Source: Duganella alba (GTDB lineage: Bacteria; Pseudomonadota; Gammaproteobacteria; Burkholderiales; Burkholderiaceae_D). Taken from it: a stretch of DNA of 64,000 nucleotides. The notes beneath the pieces were generated by a model that saw only the letters and a program-made list of their open reading frames with translations, was not told where the DNA came from and made no database searches. Of this stretch, positions 46,249-55,637 are shown in pieces. The stretch is from NCBI RefSeq assembly GCF_009674495.1, contig NZ_WKJN01000014.1, positions 1-64,000 of the forward strand, given 5' to 3'. Numbering within the stretch: position 1 is the stretch's first letter; the number at the start of each line of letters is the position of its first letter. Position numbers and translations under genes: made by a program.

Positions 46249-47688
46249 ATGAACATCCGCCTTGCCGCAGCCCTGGCTGTGCTGTCATCGTCCGCCTTCG
46301 CGGCCGCGCCGAATGAGTTGAATGTGTACGCCAGCCGTCCGCTGGACTCGTGGCACATCCAGGTCTCCGACTTTGAAACCAACAAGACGCTGGAAGGCGA
46401 CAAGGTCGAGATTTCACGCCAGGTCAAGGTGCCGGAAAGCGTGGTCACCGTCGCCAAATCCACCAAGGGCAAAAAGGACGACGCGCTGACGCTGGATTTC
46501 AACAAGGCCTGGTACGCCAGCCTGCGGGTGGATGGCGGCAAGCCGGTCGATCTGCGTCCGTATCTGGCCAAGGGCGTGCTGGCGCTGGACGTCAATGTGC
46601 AGGAACTGTCGAATGGCGGCATCACCTTCAAGCTGCGCTGCGGCGAGGATTGCGAGCGCAGCGTGCCATACCTGGTGCCGGCGCGCGCCATGGCCGGCAA
46701 GGGCTGGCAGCACCTGGTGTTCTCGATGAGCTGCTTCTATCGCGAGGGCGACGACTTCAGCGCCGTCACCCAGCCGTTCGCGCTGGATGGTAGCGGCACC
46801 GGCAAGGTGTCGGTCGCCAACGTCAAGTACCAAGCCAGCGGCAAACCCAACGTCAGCTGCCCCGACTACAAAACCGTCTCCGTCACGCCGGACAAACTGA
46901 ATGAATCCTGGTCGGTCGACTGGTGGACCAAGCGCCATGAGGACAAGCTGGCCGAGGCCAAACAGGTCGGCAAGAGCGCGCAGGTGGTCTTCATCGGCGA
47001 CTCCATCACCCACAATTGGGAAAAAGATGGCCTGCCGGTGTGGAACCGTGTCTACAAACCGCTGAACGCGCTGGACCTCGGCTTCGGCGGCGACCGTACC
47101 GAAAATGTCCTGTGGCGCCTGCTGCACGGCGAAGTGGACGGCCTGGCGCCGAAAGTCGCGGTACTGATGTTCGGCACCAACAACACCGGCCACCGCCAGG
47201 AAGATCCGAAGACCACCGCCATCGGCATCAAGCGCAATATCGACGAGCTGCAAAAGCGTCTGCCCGACACCAGGATCCTGCTGCTGGCGATCTTCCCGCG
47301 CGGCGAAAAGCCGGACGACAAACTGCGCCAGATTAACGAGAAGGTCAACGCCATCATCGCCGGCTTTGCCGACAACCAGAAGGTGTTCTTCCTCGATATC
47401 GGCAAGTCCTTCCTGCAAGCGGACGGCACGCTGTCGCGCGACATCATGCCGGACCTGCTGCATCCGAATGAGAAAGGCTACGAAATCTGGGCCAAGGCCA
47501 TGGCGCCGACGCTGAACAAGCTGCTGCCGAACGCAGCGCAATACGCCTGGGATAACGTCTCCATCGGCGGCAGCGGTTTCGTCTCCGGCCTGGTCACCAG
47601 CAAGACCGAGCCAGGGCTGGTCTACGCCCGCACCGATGTCGGCGGCGCCTACCGCTGGGACGCAAAAAAAAACGCTGGATTCCGCTGA
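46249..47688 (+). CDS. secreted ExoP-like + SGNH esterase + GH74 fusion, upstream part (frameshifted)
   Basis: This frame encodes 479 residues. A signal peptide (MNIRLAAALAVLSSSAFA) is followed by an ExoP-type sugar-binding domain (about 25-225, RCGEDCERSVPYLV, LVFSMSCFYREGDDFSAVTQ). An SGNH/GDSL esterase domain follows (about 240-430) with S252 in FIGDSIT, FGTNN, and D402/H405 in DLLHPNEKGY. Then comes the first strand of a GH74 propeller (about 438 on, GGSGFVSGLV, D463 in YARTDVGGAYRWD). After an A9 tract (47664-47672) it runs to a TGA. With one more A the frame continues KRWIPLMDWVSDKD into the next ORF. The esterase probably removes acetyl groups from xyloglucan. The intact protein would have about 1,105 residues. 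Confidence 0.78.
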   Translation: MNIRLAAALAVLSSSAFAAAPNELNVYASRPLDSWHIQVSDFETNKTLEGDKVEISRQVKVPESVVTVAKSTKGKKDDALTLDFNKAWYASLRVDGGKPVDLRPYLAKGVLALDVNVQELSNGGITFKLRCGEDCERSVPYLVPARAMAGKGWQHLVFSMSCFYREGDDFSAVTQPFALDGSGTGKVSVANVKYQASGKPNVSCPDYKTVSVTPDKLNESWSVDWWTKRHEDKLAEAKQVGKSAQVVFIGDSITHNWEKDGLPVWNRVYKPLNALDLGFGGDRTENVLWRLLHGEVDGLAPKVAVLMFGTNNTGHRQEDPKTTAIGIKRNIDELQKRLPDTRILLLAIFPRGEKPDDKLRQINEKVNAIIAGFADNQKVFFLDIGKSFLQADGTLSRDIMPDLLHPNEKGYEIWAKAMAPTLNKLLPNAAQYAWDNVSIGGSGFVSGLVTSKTEPGLVYARTDVGGAYRWDAKKNAGFR

Positions 47689-49565
47689 TGGACTGGGTGT
47701 CCGATAAGGACACCGGCCTGCTCGGCATCGAATCGCTGGCGCTCGATCCATCGGCGCCCAACAAGCTCTACATGACCGCCGGCATCGCCTACCTGAACGG
47801 CGGCGCCAGCGCGGTGCTCAAGTCCAGCGATTACGGACAGACGTTCCAGCGCATCGACGTCACCAGCCAGTTCAAGGTACACGGCAACGGCATGGGACGC
47901 GGCAACGGCGAGAAGCTGCAAGTCGATCCGCGCGACGGCAAGATCCTGTACGTTGGCACCCGCGCCAACGGCCTGTTCAAGAGCACCGACGAGGGCCTGA
48001 GCTGGCACCGCCTGGATGGCCTGGACGTCACGACGACCACCAACAAGAACGGCATCAGCCTGGTGCTGCTGGACGGTGGCAAGCTGTTTGTCGGCGTCTC
48101 GCGCTTTGGCGAAAATATGTATGTGTCGTCCGATGGCGGCAAGACCTTCAGCGCCATGACAGGCGGTCCGCAGAAGCTGATGCCGCACCGCGCCGTGGTC
48201 GCCGATGGCAAACTGGTGGTCACCTTCGCGCTGGGCGCCGGTCCGCACGCGGACAAGAAGATCGGCGAAGGGCTGGAAGAGGGCGGCGTGTGGCAGTACG
48301 ACATCGCCAGCGGCAAGTGGACCGACATCTCGCCGCCGCTGAACGCCGCCTACGCCGGCATCACCGTCGATCAGCACGATCCGCAGCGCATGGTGGTGTC
48401 CACCATCTCGCACTACGACATGCGCGGCGGCATTGGCGACCAGTTCTATGAAACGACGGACGGCGGCAAGAGCTGGCACAGCATCGTCGCCAACGGCGTG
48501 CAGATCGATGCCAACGGCGTCAGCTGGATCGCCGGCAGCTTCATTCACTGGACCGCCAGCATCGAGTTCGATCCGTTCGACAGCAAGCGGTTGATGGCCG
48601 TCTCCGGCAATGGCGTGTTTGTCTCCACCGACATCCATGTGGCCAGGCCGGTGTGGAAGTTCGAAGACAGGGGCCTGGAGGAATCCGTGCCGCTGAACCT
48701 GGTCAGCATTCCCGGCGGCCCGGTCATTTCGGCGATCGGTGATTACGACGGCTTCCGTCACACCGACGTGACGCAGTACGCACCGATCCACACGCCGACC
48801 ATGGGCACGACGTGGGGCCTGGACTATGCCGCCGCCAGTCCGAATGTGGTGGTGCGCGCCGGCAGCGCCATGTATGTGTCGCACGACATGGGCGTCAGCT
48901 GGCGCAAAACCGCCGCCATGAACGGCAAGCAGGGGCAGGTGGCCCTGAGCGCGGACGGCAAGGTCATCGTCCACTGCCCGGAAAAATCGACCATCTGCTA
49001 CCGCTCGGCCGATGAGGGCGGAAGCTGGAACGAGGTCAAGGGTTTGAATACCGAGCGTGGCCGCGCGGTGGCCGATCCGCTCAATCCGCACAAGTTCTAC
49101 GCGCTGGCGGGCGATCGCATGCTGGTCAGCACCGACGGCGGCGCCAGTTTCGCGCCGGCCGCCAGGCTGGCGTCGCCGCGCGGATCGAAGACCGTGCGCG
49201 CGGCGCCGGGCCGGGAAGGCGACGTCTGGGTGGCGCTGTATGACGGCGGCCTGGCCCGTTCCACCGATTCCGGCGCCAGTTTCACCGGCATTCCTGGCGT
49301 CGGCTACACGGCGGCGGTCGGCTTCGGCAAGGCCGCGCCGGGCGCGAATTATCCCACTGTTTATATCTGGGGCGAGGTCGACGGCGTGCGCGGCGTATAC
49401 CGCTCCACCGACATCGGCGCCACATGGTTGCGGATTAATGACGACCAACATCAGTACGGCGGCCCCGGCGATGCCCAGTTTGTGGCCGGTGACATGAACA
49501 CCTTTGGCGTGGTGTATATGAGCACGGCGGGGCGCGGTATCGTGTTCGGCAAGCCGAAAACGTAA
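47688..49565 (+). CDS. GH74 endo-xyloglucanase, downstream part of the frameshifted fusion
   Basis: This frame of 625 residues is the remaining two seven-blade propellers of a GH74 xyloglucanase (YVGTRANGLFKSTDEGLSWH, FVSTDIHVARPVWKFEDRG, GVYRSTDIGATWLRINDDQH). On its own it has no signal peptide and lacks the first strand with the probable catalytic base, so it is not a sensible separate protein even though its ATG overlaps the upstream stop (TGATG). It belongs to the same gene as 46249-47688, out of phase by one base at the A9 tract. Confidence 0.8.
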   Translation: MDWVSDKDTGLLGIESLALDPSAPNKLYMTAGIAYLNGGASAVLKSSDYGQTFQRIDVTSQFKVHGNGMGRGNGEKLQVDPRDGKILYVGTRANGLFKSTDEGLSWHRLDGLDVTTTTNKNGISLVLLDGGKLFVGVSRFGENMYVSSDGGKTFSAMTGGPQKLMPHRAVVADGKLVVTFALGAGPHADKKIGEGLEEGGVWQYDIASGKWTDISPPLNAAYAGITVDQHDPQRMVVSTISHYDMRGGIGDQFYETTDGGKSWHSIVANGVQIDANGVSWIAGSFIHWTASIEFDPFDSKRLMAVSGNGVFVSTDIHVARPVWKFEDRGLEESVPLNLVSIPGGPVISAIGDYDGFRHTDVTQYAPIHTPTMGTTWGLDYAAASPNVVVRAGSAMYVSHDMGVSWRKTAAMNGKQGQVALSADGKVIVHCPEKSTICYRSADEGGSWNEVKGLNTERGRAVADPLNPHKFYALAGDRMLVSTDGGASFAPAARLASPRGSKTVRAAPGREGDVWVALYDGGLARSTDSGASFTGIPGVGYTAAVGFGKAAPGANYPTVYIWGEVDGVRGVYRSTDIGATWLRINDDQHQYGGPGDAQFVAGDMNTFGVVYMSTAGRGIVFGKPKT

Positions 49566-49684
49566 TTTCTTTTAGGAATTTAGTCAATTTCGTTATGGAT
49601 GATGCGAAATTTTTCATATCTCCGCCGTTCGGACGGCCTGTAGTATTAAGAAGGCCACATACGTCCTGGAGCGGGAAAGTCGAT

Positions 49685-50905
49685 ATGCAGATGAAGTCAC
49701 ACCGGATTGCGCTGCTGTTCAATGCAAATAAGATCTTTGACCGCGAGGTTATCGCGGGCATTGCCGCGTATCTGAGCTCGACGCGGGCGACCTGGGACTT
49801 GTTCCTGGAGGAGGACTTCCGGCTGCGCCTGCCGGGCATCGAGCATTGGCAGGGCGACGGCATCATCGCCGACTTTGACGATCCGGCGGTGGCCGCCGCG
49901 CTGACGCGCAGCCGCGTGCCGGTGGTGGCCGTGGGCGGCTCCTACGAAAACCAGGCCGCCTATCCGGAGGACGTGCCCTACGTCGCCACCGACAATTTCA
50001 AGCTGATCAAGATGGCGCGCGATCACCTGATCGAGGCTGGCCTGCGCCACTTCGCCATGTTCTCGCTGCCGGAGGCGCAGGAAAACCGCTGGGCGCAGGA
50101 GCGCGAGCACGCTTTCCGCGCCCTGATGGACAAGGACAAGATGGAGCCGCACATCTATCGCGGCCTGGGCACCAGCGCGCCGTCGTGGGATGAGGCGGTG
50201 GAGCAGCAGATCCAGTGGCTGCATAGCCTGCCCAAGCCGGTCGGCATCATCGCCGTCACCGATGCGCGCGCGCGCCAGTTGATGCAGGCTTGTATCATGG
50301 CCGGCATCGCGGTGCCGGAGCAGGTGGCGCTGATCGGCATCGACAACGATCCGCTGGCGCGCATGCTGACCCGCATTCCGCTGAGTTCCGTGATCCAGGG
50401 CGCGCAGGAGATGGGCCGCACCGCCGCCCACCTGCTGGACCAGATGCTGCACGGCGTGCGCATGAGCGGCACGCGGGTGCTGGTGCCGCCGGTCGGCATC
50501 AACGTGCTGGCCTCGACGCAGCACGAGGCGCCCAAGCATCCGCACGTGATGCGCGCGCGCCACTTCATCCGCCAGTACGCCTGCCAGGGCATCAAGACGC
50601 ACCAGGTGGCGGAGTACGTGGGCATTTCACGCTCGTCGCTGGAGTCCTACTTCCGCCAGGAGCTCAATTGCAGCGTGCATGACGTGATCCTGCGTTTCAA
50701 GCTCGACGCCGCGACCTCGATGCTGGCGCGCGGTGAGCGCAGCATCGCCGAGGTGGCGTTGTGCTGCGGCTTTACGTCGGTGCAGTACATGCACGCGGTG
50801 TTCAAGCGCGAGCTGGGATGCACGCCGCGCACCTATCAGGACCGTGCCATGCTGGGCATCGTCGACGACGGCTCGGCGCTGCCGCCGCCGGAGCTGGCGG
50901 CGTAA
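49685..50905 (+). CDS. xylR: XylR-type xylose-responsive transcriptional activator
   Basis: A 406-residue regulator combining an N-terminal periplasmic-binding-protein-like sugar sensor (about 1-290, IALLFNANKIFDREVIAGIA, IIAVTDARARQLMQACI, VALIGIDNDPLA) with a C-terminal AraC HTH (about 300-395, YVGISRSSLESYFRQELN, VALCCGFTSVQYMHAVFKRE). This is the E. coli XylR layout, where D-xylose triggers DNA binding and activation. The ATG at 49685 is preceded by GGGAAAG. It is the obvious candidate to bind the three shared boxes. A weak box-like AATTTCGTTATGG lies before it (49586-49598). Confidence 0.9.
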   Translation: MQMKSHRIALLFNANKIFDREVIAGIAAYLSSTRATWDLFLEEDFRLRLPGIEHWQGDGIIADFDDPAVAAALTRSRVPVVAVGGSYENQAAYPEDVPYVATDNFKLIKMARDHLIEAGLRHFAMFSLPEAQENRWAQEREHAFRALMDKDKMEPHIYRGLGTSAPSWDEAVEQQIQWLHSLPKPVGIIAVTDARARQLMQACIMAGIAVPEQVALIGIDNDPLARMLTRIPLSSVIQGAQEMGRTAAHLLDQMLHGVRMSGTRVLVPPVGINVLASTQHEAPKHPHVMRARHFIRQYACQGIKTHQVAEYVGISRSSLESYFRQELNCSVHDVILRFKLDAATSMLARGERSIAEVALCCGFTSVQYMHAVFKRELGCTPRTYQDRAMLGIVDDGSALPPPELAA

Positions 50906-50919
50906 TATCATTGCCGCGA

Positions 50920-50964
50920 TTGGTGATTTTCGTAATTGCGGCTTATGTTTAGTCGGGTCAAAAT
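50920..50964 (+). promoter_or_regulatory. XylR-type box and promoter of xylB-xylFGH
   Basis: The box TTGGTGATTTTCGTAATTGC (50920-50939) is identical to that at 46175. -35 TTGCGG (50936-50941), 17 bp and -10 CAAAAT (50959-50964) follow. It begins 15 bp after the xylR stop. A shared TATCATTG-like half site lies at 50906-50913. Confidence 0.75.
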
Positions 50965-50990
50965 CCTCCAGCTATTTTGGAGAACAGACC

Positions 50991-51770
50991 TTGGACAAAC
51001 ATTACAACACGCCGCGCGAGCAGGCCATCTATCCCAGCCTCGCCGGCAAGCGCGTGGTCGTCACCGGTGGCGGCAGCGGCATCGGCGCCGGCATCGTCGA
51101 AGCCTTCGCGCGCCAAGGGGCACTGGTCACCTTCCTCGACATCGCCGAACAGGATTCGCGCGCACTGGCGGCCAGCCTGGCCGCGCTGCCCACGCCGCCG
51201 ACCTTCGTGCCGTGCGACCTGACCGATCTGCAAAAGGTGGCCCAGATCTTCGAGCGCATTGGCGCCGTCGACATCCTGGTCAACAACGCCGCCAACGACG
51301 ACCGTCACGAAATTGCCAACGTTACGCCGGCGTACTGGGAAAACCGCATGGCGGTCAACCTGCGTCACCTGTACTTCTGCGCCCAGGCCGTGGCGCCGGG
51401 CATGCGCGCGGCGGGCGGCGGCGTGATCCTGAATTTCAGCTCCATCTCCTGGCACCTGGCCTTGCCGGAGCTGACCCTGTACATGACCGCCAAGGCCGGT
51501 ATCGAGGGCATGACGCGCGGCATGGCGCGCGATCTGGGGCGCGACAACATCCGCGTCAACAGCGTGATTCCCGGCGGCGTGCGCACGCCGCGCCAGGAGG
51601 CGCTGTGGCATACGCCGGACGAGGAAGCGCGCATGCTGGCCGGCCAATGCCTGCCGCGCCGCGTGGAAATCGCCGACGTGGCGGCGCTGACCTTGTTCCT
51701 CGCCTCCGACAGTGCGGCGCGCTGTTCGGGACGCGAATACTATGTGGACGCGGGGTGGTACGGCGCGTGA
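50991..51770 (+). CDS. D-xylose 1-dehydrogenase (SDR, Caulobacter XylB-like)
   Basis: A 259-residue short-chain dehydrogenase that oxidises D-xylose to xylonolactone, the first step of the oxidative (Weimberg/Dahms) pathways. Seen are VVVTGGGSGIGAG (NAD-binding), LVNNAANDDRH, catalytic Ser in NFSSISWHL, YMTAK with the Tyr-Lys pair, and PRQEALW. From memory the Caulobacter enzyme shares IYPSL.GKRVV.TGGGSGIGAG and NDDRH, which supports this over a generic SDR. The start is TTG with GGAGAA 6 nt before. It heads the xylB-xylFGH operon. Confidence 0.87.
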   Translation: MDKHYNTPREQAIYPSLAGKRVVVTGGGSGIGAGIVEAFARQGALVTFLDIAEQDSRALAASLAALPTPPTFVPCDLTDLQKVAQIFERIGAVDILVNNAANDDRHEIANVTPAYWENRMAVNLRHLYFCAQAVAPGMRAAGGGVILNFSSISWHLALPELTLYMTAKAGIEGMTRGMARDLGRDNIRVNSVIPGGVRTPRQEALWHTPDEEARMLAGQCLPRRVEIADVAALTLFLASDSAARCSGREYYVDAGWYGA

Positions 51771-51835
51771 TGTAACATAGCGGTGCAATGTTTAGTTGGG
51801 CATAGAACTCGGCAGCATAATTGGAGACTTAATTG

Positions 51836-52840
51836 ATGAAGAAATTACTGAGCACGGCAGCAATCGCCGTCATGATGGCTTTCGCCGGCGGCAACGCCAT
51901 GGCCGACGCCAAGAACCCTAAAATCGGCTTTTCCATTGACGATCTGCGGCTGGAGCGCTGGGCGCGCGACCGCGACTACTTCGTCGCCGCCGCCGAGCAG
52001 CAGGGCGCCAAGGTGTTCGTGCAGTCGGCCGACGCCAGCGAGCAGCGCCAGATCGCCCAGATCGAGAACCTGATTTCGCGTGGCGTGGACGTGCTGGTGA
52101 TCGTGCCGTACAACGCCACCGTGCTGACCAACGCCGTGCGCGAGGCTAAAAAAGCCAAGATCAAGGTCATTTCCTACGACCGCCTGATTCTCAACGCGGA
52201 CATCGACGCCTACATCTCCTTCGATAACAACATGGTCGGCCAGTTGCAGGCGCAGGGCGTGCTGGCGGTGAAGCCGAAGGGTAATTTCTATCTGCTGGGC
52301 GGCGCGCCGACCGACAGCAACGCCAAGATGCTGCGCGAAGGCCAGCTGAAGGTGCTGCAGCCGCTGATCGACAAGGGCGACGTCAAGGTGGTCGGCAAGC
52401 AGTGGGTGAAGGACTGGAGCCCGTCCGAGGCGATGTCCATCGTGGAAAATGCGCTGACCGCCAACGGCAACAAGATCGACGCCGTGGTGGCCTCCAACGA
52501 CGCCACCGCCGGCGGCGCGATCCAGGCGCTGGCTGCGCAGAAGCTGGATGGCAAGGTGGCCGTGTCGGGCCAGGATTCCGATCTGGCGGCCGTCAAGCGC
52601 GTGATCGCGGGAACGCAGACGCTGACCGTGTACAAGCCGCTGAAGCTGATCGCGTCGGAAGCGGCCAAGCTGTCGGTGCAACTGGTGCGCGGCGAGAAGC
52701 CGGCCTTCAATGCCAAGTACAACAACGGCTTCAAGGAAGTGGATTCGGTGTTCCTCAAGCCTATCGCGCTGACGAAGGCGAACATCGATGTCGTGATCAA
52801 GGACGGCTTCTATACCCAGGCCCAGCTGGCGGCCAAGTAA
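51836..52840 (+). CDS. xylF: D-xylose ABC transporter, periplasmic binding protein
   Basis: A 334-residue exported binding protein with a signal peptide ([20 protein letters not shown]) and a ribose/xylose-type PBP fold: [76 protein letters not shown]. It captures D-xylose for XylGH. The ATG at 51836 is 8 nt after GGAGA. A terminator between it and xylG should give more binding protein than transporter. Confidence 0.93.
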   Translation: MKKLLSTAAIAVMMAFAGGNAMADAKNPKIGFSIDDLRLERWARDRDYFVAAAEQQGAKVFVQSADASEQRQIAQIENLISRGVDVLVIVPYNATVLTNAVREAKKAKIKVISYDRLILNADIDAYISFDNNMVGQLQAQGVLAVKPKGNFYLLGGAPTDSNAKMLREGQLKVLQPLIDKGDVKVVGKQWVKDWSPSEAMSIVENALTANGNKIDAVVASNDATAGGAIQALAAQKLDGKVAVSGQDSDLAAVKRVIAGTQTLTVYKPLKLIASEAAKLSVQLVRGEKPAFNAKYNNGFKEVDSVFLKPIALTKANIDVVIKDGFYTQAQLAAK

Positions 52841-52848
52841 GCGCTGCA

Positions 52849-52873
52849 ACGGGGCCGTCCGGCCCCGTTTTTT
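52849..52873 (+). terminator. intercistronic terminator between xylF and xylG
   Basis: ACGGGGCC (52849-52856), loop GTCC, GGCCCCGT (52861-52868) and a T6 run (52868-52873) form an intrinsic terminator inside the operon. It is likely leaky. Confidence 0.85.
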
Positions 52874-52892
52874 CACCTCTGCGAGAATCCCC

Positions 52893-54413
52893 ATGTCCGG
52901 CTATTTGCTAGAAATGAAGGGCATCGTCAAAAAATTTGGCGGTGTTCCCGCGCTCGACGGCATCGACTTGAAAATCAGGCCGGGTGAGTGCATTGGTTTG
53001 TGCGGCGAAAACGGCGCCGGCAAGTCGACCCTGATGAAAGTGCTGTCCGCCGTCTACCCGCACGGCACCTGGGACGGCGAAATTCTGCTGGACGGCCAGC
53101 CGCTCATGGCGCAGTCGATCCGCGAGAGCGAAGCGGCCGGCGTCGTCATCATCCACCAGGAACTGATGCTGGTGCCGGAACTGTCGGTGACCGAGAATCT
53201 CTTCCTCGGCAACGAACTCACGCTGCCCGGCGGCCGCATGGATTATCCCGCCATGAACCGGCGCGCCGACGCGTTGCTGAAGGAACTCAAGCTCGATGAC
53301 GTCAACGTGGTGCTGCCGGTATCGAACTACGGCGGCGGCCACCAGCAGCTGATCGAAATCGCCAAGGCGCTCAACAAGAACGCGCGTCTGCTGATCCTCG
53401 ACGAGCCGTCGTCTTCGCTGACGGCGTCCGAAATCCAGGTGCTGCTGGAGATCATCCGAGGCCTGAAGGCCAAGGGCGTGGCCTGCGTCTACATCTCGCA
53501 CAAGCTCGATGAAGTGGAGGCGATCTGCGACACCATCGTGGTGATCCGCGACGGCAGGCACATCGCCACCACGCCGATGGAACAGATGGACGTGCGGCAG
53601 ATCATCGCGCAGATGGTGGGACGAGAAATGAGCCAGCTGTATCCGCAGCTGGAACGCGGCATCGGCGACGTGGTGTTCGAAGCGCGCAATGTCACCTGCT
53701 ACGACGTCGAAAAGCCGGAACGCAAAAAGGTGAACAACGTCTCCTTCCAGCTGCGCAAGGGCGAGATTCTCGGCATCGCCGGCCTGGTGGGCGCGGGGCG
53801 CACGGAGCTGGTGTCGGCGCTGTTCGGCGCCTATCCCGGCGACAGCGAGGCCGAGGTGTGGCTGGCGGGCGAGAAGATCGACACCTCCACGCCGCTGAAG
53901 GCAATCCGCAACGGCCTGGCGCTGGTGCCGGAAGACCGCAAGCAGCATGGCATCGTGCGTGACCTGGATGTAGGCCAGAACATCACGCTGTCGGTGCTGG
54001 GCCGCTATGCGCGCTTTACACGCATCGACCGCGAAGCCGAACTGAAAACGGTGAGCGAGGAAGTCGCGCGCCTTGGCCTGAAGATGGCCAGCCCGTTCCT
54101 GCCGATTACCGCGCTGTCGGGCGGCAACCAGCAGAAGGCCGTGCTGTCCAAGATGCTGCTGACGCGGCCCAAGGTGCTGATCCTCGACGAGCCCACGCGC
54201 GGCGTGGATGTCGGCGCCAAGTTCGAAATCTACAAGCTGATGCTGGAGCTGGCCAGCCAGGGCATGTCCATCATCATGGTGTCGTCGGAACTGGCCGAGG
54301 TGATGGGCGTGTCCGACCGCGTGCTGGTGATGGGCGAAGGCGAATTGCGCGGCGATTTCGTCAATCAGAATCTGACTCAGGAAATGCTGCTCTCGGCGGC
54401 GCTACATCAATGA
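52893..54413 (+). CDS. xylG: D-xylose ABC transporter, ATP-binding protein
   Basis: A 506-residue fused double ATPase of the sugar (RbsA/XylG/MglA) type. The N-terminal half has Walker [12 protein letters not shown], signature YGGGHQQ and Walker [12 protein letters not shown]. The C-terminal half has the degenerate Walker [11 protein letters not shown], signature [11 protein letters not shown] and [12 protein letters not shown]. It powers xylose uptake with XylF and XylH, and overlaps xylH by 4 bp. Confidence 0.94.
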   Translation: MSGYLLEMKGIVKKFGGVPALDGIDLKIRPGECIGLCGENGAGKSTLMKVLSAVYPHGTWDGEILLDGQPLMAQSIRESEAAGVVIIHQELMLVPELSVTENLFLGNELTLPGGRMDYPAMNRRADALLKELKLDDVNVVLPVSNYGGGHQQLIEIAKALNKNARLLILDEPSSSLTASEIQVLLEIIRGLKAKGVACVYISHKLDEVEAICDTIVVIRDGRHIATTPMEQMDVRQIIAQMVGREMSQLYPQLERGIGDVVFEARNVTCYDVEKPERKKVNNVSFQLRKGEILGIAGLVGAGRTELVSALFGAYPGDSEAEVWLAGEKIDTSTPLKAIRNGLALVPEDRKQHGIVRDLDVGQNITLSVLGRYARFTRIDREAELKTVSEEVARLGLKMASPFLPITALSGGNQQKAVLSKMLLTRPKVLILDEPTRGVDVGAKFEIYKLMLELASQGMSIIMVSSELAEVMGVSDRVLVMGEGELRGDFVNQNLTQEMLLSAALHQ

Positions 54414-55552
54414 ACCCGACCAAAATCAAACAGCTGTTCACGCAATACAAAATCCTCGCGCTGCTGATCGCCATCGCCATCATCTGGGCCTTCTTCAGCT
54501 TCAAGACCGAGGGCGGCTTCATCTCGCCGCGCAACCTGTCCAACCTGATGCGCCAGATGGCGGTGACCGGCGTGGTGGCGTGCGGCATGGCCTTCGTCAT
54601 CATCGCCGGCGAGATCGACCTGTCGGTCGGTTCGCTGCTCGGCCTGTTGGGCGGCATCGCGGCGGTGCTGGACGTGACGCACCACATGCCGCTGCCGGCG
54701 ACGATCGCGGTGGTGCTGGCATGCGGCCTGGCCCTGGGCCTGTTCAACGGCTTCCTGACGGCGTATGCGGGCATCCCGTCGTTCATCGTCGGCCTGGGCG
54801 GCATGCTGGCGTATCGCGGCATTGTGCTCGGTGTGACGGATGGCGCGACGGTGGCGCCGGTGTCGGACTCCATGGTGCAGATCGGGCAGGGCTATCTGCC
54901 GCCGCAGATCGGCGTGGCGCTGGGCGTGGCGCTGTTCGTGCTGGCCGCTGTGCTGATCTGGCGCCAGCGCGTGAACCTCGCGCGCCACAATCTGCCGGTG
55001 CCGGCGATGTGGCGTCATGGCCTGCGCCTGGCCGCCATCGGCGTGGTGCTGTTCGCGTTCGTCACCACGCTCAACGAGTACGAGGGCATTCCGCTGCCGG
55101 TGCTGCTGTTGCTGGTGCTGCTGGGGATCTTCAGCTACGTCGCCACGCAGACGGTGTTCGGACGGCGCATCTACGCGGTCGGCTCCAACATGGAGGCCAC
55201 GCGCCTGTCCGGCATCAACGTGCAGGCGGTGAAGCTGTGGATCTTCGGGATCATGGGCCTGATGTGCGCATTGGCCGGCCTGCTCAACACCGCGCGCCTG
55301 GCCGCAGGCTCGCCGTCGGCCGGCACTTCGGGCGAACTGGATGCGATCGCCGCGTGCTTCATCGGCGGCACGTCGATGCGCGGCGGCTCCGGTACCGTGT
55401 ACGGCGCCTTGATCGGCGCGCTGGTGATGGCGTCGCTCGACAACGGCATGTCGATGCTGGATGTCGATACGTATTGGCAGATGATCGTCAAGGGCGCGAT
55501 CCTGACGCTGGCGGTGTGGGTGGATGTGGCGACGCGCTCCGGCCGCCGCTGA
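54410..55552 (+). CDS. xylH: D-xylose ABC transporter, permease
   Basis: A 380-residue inner-membrane permease of the ribose/xylose family with about ten helices, and the conserved [47 protein letters not shown] and [18 protein letters not shown]. It forms the channel of XylFGH. It overlaps xylG by 4 bp and is the last gene of the operon; a hairpin lies 20 bp after it. Confidence 0.94.
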   Translation: MNPTKIKQLFTQYKILALLIAIAIIWAFFSFKTEGGFISPRNLSNLMRQMAVTGVVACGMAFVIIAGEIDLSVGSLLGLLGGIAAVLDVTHHMPLPATIAVVLACGLALGLFNGFLTAYAGIPSFIVGLGGMLAYRGIVLGVTDGATVAPVSDSMVQIGQGYLPPQIGVALGVALFVLAAVLIWRQRVNLARHNLPVPAMWRHGLRLAAIGVVLFAFVTTLNEYEGIPLPVLLLLVLLGIFSYVATQTVFGRRIYAVGSNMEATRLSGINVQAVKLWIFGIMGLMCALAGLLNTARLAAGSPSAGTSGELDAIAACFIGGTSMRGGSGTVYGALIGALVMASLDNGMSMLDVDTYWQMIVKGAILTLAVWVDVATRSGRR

Positions 55553-55571
55553 TTAAGCGTTTTACTTACGG

Positions 55572-55589
55572 GGCCCGCAGCGGCGGGCC
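55572..55589 (+). terminator. weak terminator-like hairpin after xylH
   Basis: GGCCCGC (55572-55578) and GCGGGCC (55583-55589) form a perfect stem with a 4-nt loop but no T tract. It may stabilise the 3' end rather than terminate alone. Confidence 0.45.
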
Positions 55590-55637
55590 TCGCATCTGTA
55601 TGATCGGCGCGACGATTGCTGATTATCATTCGCCTGA

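Noticed and set aside
47688..49565. GH74 part as an independent gene translated by TGATG reinitiation
   Set aside because: It would lack a signal peptide, the first propeller strand and the likely catalytic base, so a frameshift in one gene explains it better.
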